This document shows, piece after piece, positions 44,774 through 54,000 of a stretch of DNA of 64,000 nucleotides; within the stretch, counting starts at the first letter, position 1; each line of letters begins with the position of its first letter. The stretch lies in NCBI RefSeq assembly GCF_005116445.1, contig NZ_SWBQ01000002.1:124001-188000 (forward strand), written 5' to 3'. The notes under the pieces were generated by a model, which was not told the origin of the DNA, made no database searches, and saw only the letters and a program-made list of their open reading frames with translations. This DNA is from Pedobacter frigoris. GTDB taxonomy: Bacteria; Bacteroidota; Bacteroidia; Sphingobacteriales; Sphingobacteriaceae. The position numbers and the translations under genes are program-made.

Positions 44774-45619
44774 ATGAAACATACAATTAAAGAATTAGAA
44801 GATATCGCTACTCAGGTAAGAAGAGATATCGTTAGAATGGTACATGCCTGCCAATCGGGCCACCCAGGTGGATCATTAGGCTGTGCAGATTACTTTACTG
44901 CACTTTATTTTGAGGTAATGAACCACTCTACTGATTTTACTATGGATGGAAAAGGAGAAGACCTGTTTTTCCTTTCAAACGGACACATTTCTCCGGTTTT
45001 CTATAGTGTTCTTGCCAGATCTGGTTATTTTGACATTAGTGAACTGGTGACTTTCAGAAAACTGAATTCAAGATTACAAGGACACCCTACTACTCACGAA
45101 GGTCTACCTGGCATCAGGATCGCTTCTGGTTCATTAGGACAGGGAATGTCTGTAGCGATTGGCGCTGCGCAAGCAAAAAAACTAAATAAAGATTATTCTA
45201 TTGTATATTCTTTACATGGTGATGGTGAATTGCAGGAAGGACAAAACTGGGAAGCCATCATGTATGCTCCTTTCAATAAGGTTGACAACCTGATCTGTAC
45301 CGTGGATTATAATGGTCAGCAGATCGACGGTCCAACTGAAAAAGTTCTTTCTCTTGAAAACCTTCAGGCTAAATTTGAGGCTTTTGGATGGCATGTGATC
45401 AATTCTGATGGTAATGATATGGATGCGATCGTAAAAGCTTTGCATTATGCCAAATCATTGACTGGAAAAGGTAAACCAATCCTGAACCTGATGAGTACCC
45501 AAATGGGATACGGTGTTGATTTCATGATGGGATCTCACAAATGGCATGGTGTTGCTCCTAACGATGAGCAATTGGCAACTGCTTTAGCTCAATTAACAAG
45601 TACCCAGAAAGATTATTAA
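44774..45619 (+). CDS. Transketolase, N-terminal subunit
   Basis: A 281-residue thiamine-diphosphate-binding half of transketolase. HACQSGHPGGSLGCADYFTALYF is the N-terminal signature, and GDGELQEGQNWEAIMYAPFNKVDNLICTVDYN is the TPP/Mg motif. It transfers two-carbon units between sugar phosphates together with the C-terminal half encoded next. The ATG at 44774 is preferred over 44726 by family alignment and by the -7 box. Gap of 10 bp to the next gene. Confidence 0.92.
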   Translation: MKHTIKELEDIATQVRRDIVRMVHACQSGHPGGSLGCADYFTALYFEVMNHSTDFTMDGKGEDLFFLSNGHISPVFYSVLARSGYFDISELVTFRKLNSRLQGHPTTHEGLPGIRIASGSLGQGMSVAIGAAQAKKLNKDYSIVYSLHGDGELQEGQNWEAIMYAPFNKVDNLICTVDYNGQQIDGPTEKVLSLENLQAKFEAFGWHVINSDGNDMDAIVKALHYAKSLTGKGKPILNLMSTQMGYGVDFMMGSHKWHGVAPNDEQLATALAQLTSTQKDY

Positions 45620-45629
45620 GATAGAAATC

Positions 45630-46589
45630 GTGAAAAAATATACATATACAGAAAAAAAAGATACACGCTCTGGTTTCGGAGCTGGATTACTGGAAGCAGG
45701 AAAGAAAAATCCCGAGGTAGTGGCACTATGTGCTGACCTTATAGGTTCTTTGAAGATGGATGCATTTATCAAAGAGTTTCCTGAGCGCTTTTTCCAGATT
45801 GGTATTGCTGAGGCAAATATGATCGGCATCGCTGCCGGATTAACCATAGGTGGCAAAATTCCTTTTACAGGAACTTTCGCCAATTTCTCTACAGGCCGTG
45901 TTTATGACCAGATTCGTCAATCGGTAGCCTATTCTGATAAAAATGTAAAGATCTGTGCTTCACATGCTGGCTTAACACTCGGTGAAGATGGTGCTACTCA
46001 CCAGATTCTAGAGGATATAGGTTTGATGAAAATGCTTCCTGGAATGACTGTGATCAACACCTGTGACTACAACCAAACCAAAGCGGCGACTATTGCCATT
46101 GCAGAGCATCATGGCCCGGTTTACCTGCGTTTCGGTCGCCCTGTAATCCCTGTATTTACTGATCCGGATCAGAAATTTGAAATCGGTAAAGCATGGATGG
46201 TAAATGAAGGTACGGACGTGACGATCATCGCCACAGGACATATGGTATGGAAAGCAATCGAAGCCGGGGAAAAACTAGCTGAACTTGGCATAGATGCTGA
46301 AATCATTAATATCCACACCATCAAACCTCTGGACGAAGAAGCCATCTTAAAATCAGTTAAGAAAACCGGGTGCGTAGTTACCTGTGAGGAGCACAATAAA
46401 TATGGCGGACTTGGAGAAAGTGTTGCAAGATTGCTTTCTACTGAATTACCAACTCCTCAGGAGTTTGTAGCAGTGAACGACAGTTTCGGTGAAAGTGGTA
46501 CTCCTGATCAGTTGATGACTAAGTACGGATTAGACAGTGCTAACATTATCGAAGCTGCTCAAAAAGTACTGAAAAGAGCAGGTAAATAA
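45630..46589 (+). CDS. Transketolase, C-terminal subunit
   Basis: A 319-residue pyrimidine-binding and C-terminal part of transketolase. IGIAEANMIGIAAGLTIGGKIPFTGTFANFS carries the catalytic Glu of the TPP site; the last 120 residues are the regulatory-type domain (DVTIIATGHMVWKAIEAGEKLAELGIDAEIINIHTIKPLD). Starts with GTG at 45630. The split form is common in archaea and some bacteria. The ECF sigma factor gene follows after 27 bp without a terminator. Confidence 0.93.
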   Translation: MKKYTYTEKKDTRSGFGAGLLEAGKKNPEVVALCADLIGSLKMDAFIKEFPERFFQIGIAEANMIGIAAGLTIGGKIPFTGTFANFSTGRVYDQIRQSVAYSDKNVKICASHAGLTLGEDGATHQILEDIGLMKMLPGMTVINTCDYNQTKAATIAIAEHHGPVYLRFGRPVIPVFTDPDQKFEIGKAWMVNEGTDVTIIATGHMVWKAIEAGEKLAELGIDAEIINIHTIKPLDEEAILKSVKKTGCVVTCEEHNKYGGLGESVARLLSTELPTPQEFVAVNDSFGESGTPDQLMTKYGLDSANIIEAAQKVLKRAGK

Positions 46590-46616
46590 CCAATAGCAGC
46601 TAATAAAAAGAAAATA

Positions 46617-47177
46617 ATGAAGCAGGTTGAAGATTCAGAGATATTAGAGAAATTCTCCAATGAAAAAACTCGTAATGAAGCCTTTAACCTGCTTTTAAAT
46701 AAATATCAGCAAAAAATTTACTGGCACATCCGTCGACTGGTGATCAATCATGATGACACAGATGATCTTGTCCAGGACGTATTCATCAAGGTATGGAAAA
46801 ACCTTGAAAAATTCCGCAGCGACTCTCAGCTGTACACATGGATTTACAGGATTGCCACCAACGAGTCCATCACCTTCCTCAATAAAAAGAAACAACAGAA
46901 TAACACTCCAATGGATGAAGTCTCTGGTGAACTGGCTGAAAGCCTGGTTGCCGCATCTTATTTCAACGGAGATAAAATTCAGCTCAAATTACAAAAGGCT
47001 TTACTCACTTTACCGGAAAAACAACGCCTGATATTCAATATGAAATACTTTAATGAGCTTAAGTATGAGGAAATTGCTGAAATCACGGGAACGAGTGTAG
47101 GAGCCTTAAAGGCATCTTTTCATATCGCCGTTAAAAAAATTGAAGTTTTTATGCTAAATGAAGACATTACCTTTTAA
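46617..47177 (+). CDS. ECF sigma factor
   Basis: A 186-residue sigma-70 factor with only regions 2 and 4. Region 2 has DDLVQDVFIKVWKNLEKFRSDSQLYTWIYRIATNESITFLNKKK, region 4 LLTLPEKQRLIFNMKYFNELKYEEIAEITGTSVGALKASFHIAVKKIE. It directs polymerase to stress-type promoters unless held by an anti-sigma. The two downstream genes, encoding a membrane protein and a periplasmic protein, are the obvious partners. Confidence 0.95.
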   Translation: MKQVEDSEILEKFSNEKTRNEAFNLLLNKYQQKIYWHIRRLVINHDDTDDLVQDVFIKVWKNLEKFRSDSQLYTWIYRIATNESITFLNKKKQQNNTPMDEVSGELAESLVAASYFNGDKIQLKLQKALLTLPEKQRLIFNMKYFNELKYEEIAEITGTSVGALKASFHIAVKKIEVFMLNEDITF

Positions 47178-47211
47178 ACCTTTTGCCAATTAATACATCA
47201 ATAGATACATA

Positions 47212-47853
47212 ATGGAACAGAATTTAGAAAATAACGATTGGAAAAAGGAAGCCCCGCTATTGGCGAGCCTGCCTTTAAACAATCCTTTCGTAGTTCCTGA
47301 AGGGTATTTTGAGGGGTTAGGTAATGAAATTTCCAACGCTGTATATCTTGAGGGATTGAAAGCAAAAGTAAATGGTAGTGGATTTAGCACTCCGGAAAAT
47401 TACTTTGATGGGCTTAATGAAAATATTAATGCCGCTATTTTTGCTGAAAAGCTAAAGGCGGCAATTCCGCAAGAAGGTTTTGGAATTCCTGCTAACTATT
47501 TTGAGCAAATGCAATCCAGCATCCTTGCCAAAATAATTCAGGATTCTCAGGCAAAAGCTGAGCCAACCATTCTTCGTTTATGGCATTCTAAATTGGTAAA
47601 ATATGCATCAGCAGCATGTTTTGTTATCATCGCGGGTGTCGGTACAATTTATTTAAACAGTCAACCTGCAGAGCAGAAATCGCTTACCGCTGAGTTGGTT
47701 ACTGAACAAATGCTGTACGATATTGATGAGGATGTAATTATCGAACATATCGAAGCTACTGAACCTAGACAGGCTCAGGCATCTGCTTCTGATGTTGCGC
47801 TTGAGAGTTATATACTTAACAACTATTCACAAAATGAAATTGCTGGTCTATAA
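47212..47853 (+). CDS. Single-span membrane protein with three 32-residue repeats (putative anti-sigma)
   Basis: A 213-residue protein. Residues 25-116 hold three direct repeats with a period of exactly 32: P/GF-x-x-P-x-x-YF-x-x-L/M, with Tyr-Phe at 32-33, 64-65 and 96-97, each followed by a helix. One membrane segment lies at about 129-148, then an acidic 65-residue tail, expected periplasmic. This order, cytosolic domain, span, periplasmic tail, suits an anti-sigma factor. The PxxYF motif occurs singly in other Bacteroidota proteins encoded after ECF genes, as I recall. Role is inferred. Confidence 0.7.
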   Translation: MEQNLENNDWKKEAPLLASLPLNNPFVVPEGYFEGLGNEISNAVYLEGLKAKVNGSGFSTPENYFDGLNENINAAIFAEKLKAAIPQEGFGIPANYFEQMQSSILAKIIQDSQAKAEPTILRLWHSKLVKYASAACFVIIAGVGTIYLNSQPAEQKSLTAELVTEQMLYDIDEDVIIEHIEATEPRQAQASASDVALESYILNNYSQNEIAGL

Positions 47854-47864
47854 TTAACGATATA

Positions 47865-48314
47865 ATGAAACACATAATTATCATAACGCTGTTCTTTTCC
47901 CTGCCATTCTTTGCTTTGGCGCAAAGGCCCGGAGGAGACAGGGGTGAGGAAATTGAAGCTTATAAGATTGCCTTTTTAACGCAGAAACTTGACTTAAGTC
48001 CGGAAGAAGCAAAAATATTCTGGCCAATCTATACCAGCTGGCAAAAACAACAATCCGATCTTCGTAAAGAACGTCAGCAAAAGATGATCAGTTTCAGAAA
48101 GATCAGTGAAATAGAAAACCTGTCTGATAGTGAAGTGCAGGCCTTAATTCAGAATGATTTTGCGATGAGGCAGAGAGAATTAAACCTGGATGTCATCTAC
48201 TATAGAAAGTTAAAGACTAGTCTTCCAATAAAAATTGTCGGCAAATTCTATCGTGCCCAGGAGGCTTTTAAGAGAGAACTCCTGAACAAGTACAGAGGGG
48301 GCAGACCGCAGTAA
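47865..48314 (+). CDS. Periplasmic CpxP/Spy-like protein (sensor of ECF sigma)
   Basis: A 149-residue secreted helical protein; signal peptide ends FALAQ. The LDLSPEEAKIFWPIYTSWQKQQSDLRKERQQ helix resembles the LTxxQ-type hinge of CpxP, Spy and CnrX. Basic C-terminus (KYRGGRPQ). Relatives are annotated in Flavobacteriia as sensors of ECF-type sigma factors. It starts 12 bp after the repeat protein gene, completing a sigma-membrane-periplasm trio, by analogy with CnrH-CnrY-CnrX. No His/Met-rich metal site is evident. Confidence 0.72.
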   Translation: MKHIIIITLFFSLPFFALAQRPGGDRGEEIEAYKIAFLTQKLDLSPEEAKIFWPIYTSWQKQQSDLRKERQQKMISFRKISEIENLSDSEVQALIQNDFAMRQRELNLDVIYYRKLKTSLPIKIVGKFYRAQEAFKRELLNKYRGGRPQ

Positions 48315-48328
48315 AAAGAATAATTTCG

Positions 48329-48336
48329 TAAGTTTG
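48329..48336 (+). promoter_or_regulatory. -7 box of the aminotransferase gene, predicting a leaderless mRNA
   Basis: TAAGTTTG ends 4 bp before the ATG at 48341, the same spacing as at engB. No -33 TTTG. Confidence 0.45.
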
Positions 48337-48340
48337 TGCC

Positions 48341-49528
48341 ATGCTTACACAACGTCAGTTATTTCTGCAGCACAACGCACAAACCACTTTAGAACCACTT
48401 CTTCTCGAATTTATAAAGGCAAGCGGTATGTATCTATATGATACTGAAGGCAAAAAATACATGGATCTGATTGCCGGTATCGGCGTCAGCAATGTAGGCC
48501 ATTGCCACCCTGCAGTTGTCAATGCTGTAAAACAACAGGCTGAACGTTACATGCACATCATGGTTTACGGGGAATTTGTTCAAAGCCCCCAGGTTAACTT
48601 TGCCAAAGCTCTTTCTGATGTGCTTCCTGAAAGCCTGAATTCTACCTATTTTGTTAATTCAGGTGCTGAAGCTGTTGAAGGTGCCATGAAATTAGCCAAA
48701 CGTTATACCCGCCGAACTGAGATTATTGCCTGTAATCATTCCTATCATGGGAGTACACAAGGAGCTTTGAGTTTAATGGGCAATGAAGAGTTCAAGCAAG
48801 CATACAGACCATTATTACCACACATCAAATTCATCAATTACAATGTAACGGCAGACCTGGATCAGATTACTGACAAGACCGCAGCTGTATTCATTGAAAC
48901 CATACAGGGCGAAGCAGGCATTAGAATTGCCGACAAAGCCTATTTTAAAGCGCTTAGAGAGAAATGCACGGCTACAGGTACATTGTTAGTCTTAGATGAA
49001 ATTCAATGCGGTTTCGGGCGTACAGGAAAGCTTTTTGGGTTTGAGCATTTTGATATTGTTCCTGATATCTTGCTTTTAGCAAAGGGTATTGGAGGCGGCA
49101 TGCCTATCGGAGCTTTTGTGAGCTCAAGAGAGATTATGATATCTCTGGCTACAAATCCAATATTAGGCCATATTACTACTTTCGGTGGTCACCCGGTAAG
49201 TTGCGCTGCCGGATTAGCTACCCTTCAAACGATTTTGAAAGAAGACATCGTAAGAGATGTAGCCGAAAAAGGAAATCTGTTTAAAAAGTTATTGAAACAT
49301 CCGGCAATAAAGGAAGTTCGTGGTATAGGTCTAATGATTGCAATAGAATTTGAAGATTTCCAGACTAACAAAAAGATCATAGATGCATGTATAGCAGATG
49401 GAATCATCAGCGACTGGTTTCTGCACTGCAGCAATTCCATGCGCATCGCTCCGCCATTGATTATTACCGAAGAAGAGATTGAATGGGCCTGTGAGGTGAT
49501 TTTGAAGAATGTTAAAGCAATTGCTTAA
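48341..49528 (+). CDS. Class III (acetylornithine/ornithine-type) aminotransferase
   Basis: A 395-residue PLP enzyme. Key residues: the phosphate-binding NSGAEAVEGAMKLAKRYT, Asp219 in LVLDEIQCGFGRTG pairing with the pyridine nitrogen, and the PLP-lysine Lys248 in LLAKGIGGGMPIGAF. GHITTFGGHPVSCAAG is the family C-domain motif. It resembles acetylornithine and ornithine aminotransferases but no arginine genes are next to it, so substrate is open. Confidence 0.9.
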   Translation: MLTQRQLFLQHNAQTTLEPLLLEFIKASGMYLYDTEGKKYMDLIAGIGVSNVGHCHPAVVNAVKQQAERYMHIMVYGEFVQSPQVNFAKALSDVLPESLNSTYFVNSGAEAVEGAMKLAKRYTRRTEIIACNHSYHGSTQGALSLMGNEEFKQAYRPLLPHIKFINYNVTADLDQITDKTAAVFIETIQGEAGIRIADKAYFKALREKCTATGTLLVLDEIQCGFGRTGKLFGFEHFDIVPDILLLAKGIGGGMPIGAFVSSREIMISLATNPILGHITTFGGHPVSCAAGLATLQTILKEDIVRDVAEKGNLFKKLLKHPAIKEVRGIGLMIAIEFEDFQTNKKIIDACIADGIISDWFLHCSNSMRIAPPLIITEEEIEWACEVILKNVKAIA

Positions 49529-49536
49529 TCACTCAT

Positions 49537-49605
49537 CGTCATTGCGAGGCACGAAGCAATCTCATGATGGGATTGCCGCGTCGCAAAGAGCTCCTCGCAA
49601 TGACG
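49537..49605. repeat. REP-like palindromic element
   Basis: A 69-bp element bounded by perfect 13-bp inverted arms (49537-49549 with 49593-49605, CGTCATTGCGAGG) with an inner 6-bp inverted pair (49556-49561 with 49571-49576). The arm sequence matches a widespread class of bacterial intergenic palindromes. It lies between convergent genes and could also stop transcription. Confidence 0.75.
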
Positions 49606-49630
49606 GGAGCGATGATTGTCTAAATACTAA

Positions 49631-50551
49631 TTAACTCATTTTCTGTCTCTTGATCAGATAAGCTTGTAGTATCGGGAAAAACCCTTTACTGATATCTGCA
49701 TCGATCATATCGATCTTGTATTGCGTACACTTCAATTGTATAGCCTGCCTGTAAGCATTCATTTTTTCCAGGTATGCTTCCCTGACCTTAGATGCATGGG
49801 CCTTCAGCACTGTCCCAGTTTCCATATCCACAAATTCATACGGCCTGTTCTCAAACTCAAAATCTACTTCTTTAGCCTTGTCAGTCACATTAAAAATGAT
49901 CACTTCATGTTTATTGAACTTCAGGTGCTGTAAGGCAGAAAACAAAGCTTCTGTATGATTTTCATCCTGTATCGTATTCAGCATATCGCTAAAAATAACG
50001 ACAAGTGAACGTTTATGAATGAACTCTGCAATCTGATGAAGGGCCTGCTCCACATTTGTTTTTACATCCATTTTCTTTGCCCGGAGGATCTGCTCAAGAT
50101 GTGTAAATAGATATTTCTGATGTGTAGTGGTAGACTTTGCCGGTGTATTTAAAATCAAGTGATCTGTAAACAGACTAAGGCCAAAGGCATCCCTTTGTCG
50201 CTTGAGCAAATAAATAAGCGCCGCTACTGCCTCTATCGAGAAATTAAGTTTATTATATCCCTCCATAGGAAAATACATAGATGACGAGACATCTACAATA
50301 AACTGACAGCGCAAATTGGTTTCCTCTTCATAACGCTTACTAAATAGCTTATCTGTTCTCGCAAATAATTTCCAGTCTATATTTTTGACACTATCGCCGA
50401 CATTGTACAATCTGTGTTCTGCAAATTCAACCGAAAAACCATGAAAAGGACTTTTGTGCAGCCCAGTAATAAACCCCTCAACTACCTGCCGGGCAAGCAA
50501 TTCTAAATTACTGTTGAAGTGTGAGGCTTGTTCATTAAATGGTGACTGCAT
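49631..50551 (-). CDS. DUF58-domain protein with a vWA-like fold
   Basis: About 306 residues, soluble. The family block EHRLYNVGDSVKNIDWKLFARTDKLFSKRYEEE precedes a von Willebrand A-like domain with MIDAS sequence VDVSSSM. Relatives work with MoxR ATPases in maturation or envelope stress; no MoxR gene is nearby here. The ATG at 50551 (MQSPFNEQ) is preferred because the upstream ATG at 50578 lies in the trxA terminator. Confidence 0.85.
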   Translation of the reverse strand: MQSPFNEQASHFNSNLELLARQVVEGFITGLHKSPFHGFSVEFAEHRLYNVGDSVKNIDWKLFARTDKLFSKRYEEETNLRCQFIVDVSSSMYFPMEGYNKLNFSIEAVAALIYLLKRQRDAFGLSLFTDHLILNTPAKSTTTHQKYLFTHLEQILRAKKMDVKTNVEQALHQIAEFIHKRSLVVIFSDMLNTIQDENHTEALFSALQHLKFNKHEVIIFNVTDKAKEVDFEFENRPYEFVDMETGTVLKAHASKVREAYLEKMNAYRQAIQLKCTQYKIDMIDADISKGFFPILQAYLIKRQKMS

Positions 50552-50566
50552 AATGTAAATATAAAA

Positions 50567-50596
50567 AAAAGCGTTCATAAATTTATGAACGCTTTT
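50567..50596 (-). terminator. Intrinsic terminator of trxA
   Basis: A 14-bp stem (50567-50580 with 50583-50596) with a U run on the minus strand, 22 bp after the trxA stop. Confidence 0.82.
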
Positions 50597-50618
50597 AAAG
50601 TATGCTGTGTTGTAAAAA

Positions 50619-50936
50619 TTACAACTGTTTGTCTAATTTCTGTGCCAATACAGATTTTGGAACTGCACCAACTTGTTTGTCTACAACTTCACCATTTTTG
50701 AAGTACAATAATGCAGGAATGTTGCGGATACCAAATTGGGTAGAGATTTGAGGATTGTTGTCAACATTTACCTTACCAACAACTGCTTTCCCTTCATATT
50801 CTTTTGAGATCTCGTCTACAACTGGTCCTACCATGCGACATGGTCCACACCACTCTGCCCAAAAATCAACCAAAACGGGTTTATCTGATTTTAATACAAC
50901 TTCCTCGAAGTTTGCATCTGTAATTTCCAAAGCCAT
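50619..50936 (-). CDS. trxA: Thioredoxin
   Basis: A 105-residue cytosolic thioredoxin. The active site WCGPC has Cys30 and Cys33, and the cis-Pro is in RNIPALLYF. It reduces disulfides, including those of Bcp. Single gene with its own promoter and terminator. Confidence 0.97.
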   Translation of the reverse strand: MALEITDANFEEVVLKSDKPVLVDFWAEWCGPCRMVGPVVDEISKEYEGKAVVGKVNVDNNPQISTQFGIRNIPALLYFKNGEVVDKQVGAVPKSVLAQKLDKQL

Positions 50937-50956
50937 AATTTCTATTTTTTATTTTG

Positions 50957-50987
50957 CAAATATATAATCAATTGTAATGCCATCAAT
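50957..50987 (-). promoter_or_regulatory. Promoter of trxA (ATTG-N19-TATATTTG)
   Basis: On the minus strand, ATTG at 50987-50984 and TATATTTG at 50964-50957 are 19 bp apart. Three of four -33 bases and all fixed -7 bases match the Bacteroidota consensus. The leader would be about 15-20 nt. Confidence 0.6.
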
Positions 50988-51007
50988 CTACTAATGTCAA
51001 AATGACA

Positions 51008-54000
51008 TTAGTTCAACTTAGGATTAACGTTTAAAGTTTCTAATTGTTCTAATAAATCATTGCAGGGGTTGATTTTAACTGACTTGGAAGGCATTTTGAT
51101 ATTTACGTTTTGTTCCCTGTCGTAAATTTCAAAAAGAAGCTGACAATTCTGAATATCTGTTGTTGCCTTATTGTCTTCCAGTATGGCATGAATCTGACTC
51201 ATAAAATCATCGGTAATCCGCTCTATAGGAACTTGTATGGTAACGCTTTTTGCCAATTTATCACGTAATTCTGAAAGCAGGTTAATTGAAGTAATCTTAA
51301 ACTCCCAATCTCCCTCTTTTCTAAAACGTTCGCCTACTCTACCCCTGATCTGTAAAAAGTATCCTTCTGTAAGGAATTGCTTAAACTTTATGAAATCATC
51401 GCCAAACAAAGCCAGTTCACAACTGTCATCATAATCTTCAAACATCATCGTTCCGAATGGCTTACCTGTCTTTGTCATTCGCTGAGCAGCCATAACTACC
51501 AATCCACCTACTACCAGCTCTCTGTTTTTAATACCTTCAAATTCCGCAAGTACTTCCTCATTGGTATCACCACTACGAATCTTATTCACAATGGAAAGGT
51601 GTTTCACATTTTGCTGACAAAAACGATCGAGTTCCAGTCGATAGTTATCCAGAGGGTGTCCGCTCAGGAAGATCCCAATGGCATCCTTTTCATATTTCAG
51701 ACGGTCTATCAAACTCCATTCAGGAGCTACCGGGAGTGATGGCTCAGAGATCAGATCGGCTACTCCGCCACCGAATAAAGAGGACTGAGAGGACGACTCA
51801 TTATTTTGAAAGTCATTCGCATATTTGATCAGCTTTTCAATGCCGTTCATCCTATCGTTCATCCCTACAAAAAAGTATTGCGCCCTGTGTGAGCCAAAGC
51901 CATCAAAAGCCCCGCTATACACAAAACTCTCATACGCCTTCTTGTTTACAGTACGGGTATTCGATCTCCTCGCAAAGTCATACACGTCAGCGTACATACC
52001 CTTTGCTACACGTTCTTCTATGATACTTTCTACGGCCTTGTCGCCCACACCTTTAATTCCAGATAATCCAAAACGAACTTCACCCTGTGCATTTACGGAG
52101 AACTTAATATCAGACTCGTTAACATCGGGGCCCAGTACCTGCACACCCATCTGCTTACATTCCTCCATAAAGAAAGCCACCTGCTTAATGTCGCTCATAT
52201 TGTTCGAAAGAACCGCAGCCATATATTCCGCAGGATAATGTGCTTTGAGATAGGCAGTTTGATATGCAATCCAGGCGTAACAGGTAGAGTGTGATTTATT
52301 AAAAGCATAGGATGCAAATGCTTCCCAGTCTTTCCAGATCTTCTCCAATGTAGCTGCATCATGGCCTTTTTCAGCGGCCTGAGCTACAAACTTAGGCTTC
52401 ATCTTATCCAGTACATCCTTCTGCTTCTTACCCATTGCCTTACGCAAAACGTCGGCCTCACCTTTGGTAAAACCAGCCAGTTTTTGCGACAAAAGCATCA
52501 CCTGCTCCTGGTAAACTGTAATTCCGTAAGTCTCTTTTAAGTATTCTTCACAAGCATCAAGGTCATATTTAATCTCTTCTTCACCATTCTTTCTACGTAC
52601 AAAGCTTGGAATATACTCCAAAGGCCCCGGTCTGTATAATGCGTTCATCGCGATCAGGTCACCAAAAACTGTAGGCTTTAGCTCTTTCATGTATTTCTGC
52701 ATACCATTACTCTCGTACTGGAATATACCTATCGTTTCACCTCTTTGGAACAGCTCGTAAGTCTTGACATCGTCTATTGGAAAAATATCAGGATCAAGCG
52801 CTATTCCATGTCCCAATTTCACCAGTTTTACAGTATCCTTTATGAGCGTCAGCGTCTTTAAGCCCAAAAAGTCCATCTTCAACAATCCGGCACTTTCAAC
52901 AACAGAGTTGTCAAATTGAGTAACATACAAATCTGAATCCTTGGCCGTTGCCACAGGTACGAAATTGGTAATGTCATCAGGGGTGATGATTACACCACAG
53001 GCGTGAATACCAGTATTTCTTAATGAACCTTCCAGGATTTGAGCCTGCATGATAGTCTCAGCAGTCAGGTTTTTAGCCCCGGCCATGGCTTTTAGTTCCA
53101 GAACCTTCTCATATTCATCCGCACGTAAAGCTTCTTTCAGCACCTTTTCCTCCAGATTGAAGATCTTCGCGAGCTTCATGTTTGGGATCAGTTTGGCTAC
53201 TTTATCCGCCTCAAATAATGGCAGGTCCAACACGCGGGCCGTATCTCTTATCGAAGATTTGGCCGCCATCGTACCATAGGTAATGATCTGAGCTACCTGA
53301 TTCGAACCGTATTTCTGAATTACGTAATCCATTACACGTCCGCGGCCCTCATCGTCAAAGTCAATATCAATATCGGGCATCGACACACGGTCAGGATTCA
53401 GGAAACGCTCAAAAAGGAGATCATACTTAATCGGATCGATGTTCGTAATCCACAAGCAATAGGCAACTACAGAACCCGCCGCAGAACCACGACCCGGTCC
53501 CACCGACACATCCAGATTTCTTGCTTCCCGGATAAAATCCTGTACAATCAAAAAGTATCCGGGATAACCCGTTTTTTCGATCGTCTTCAGCTCAAAATCC
53601 AGACGCTCAATAATATCCGGGGTCAGTTCCCCATATCGTTTCTTAGCACCCTCATAAGTCAGGTGGCGCAGGTATTTATTTTCTCCGCGTTTACCTCCGT
53701 CTTCATCATCCTCTGCTACTAAAAACTGCTCCGGAATATCAAATTTAGGCAAGAGTACCTCACGTGCCAGTTTAAAGATCTCAATCTTGTCTACAATCTC
53801 CTGGATATTCAATATGGCTTCAGGAAGATCTGCAAACAGGGCCTTCATTTCATCAGAAGATTTGAAATAATACTCCTGATTAGGCAACCCATATCGATAG
53901 CCGCGTCCACTCCCTTTCTGCGTAGCCTGCTTCTCACCATCCTTTACACACAACAAAATGTCGTGTGCATTTGCATCTTTTTTGTTGATATAATAGGTGT

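Noticed and set aside
47865..48314. Metal-sensing role by direct analogy with CnrX
   Set aside because: No cluster of His, Cys or Met ligands is visible, so only the general fold and gene order are used.
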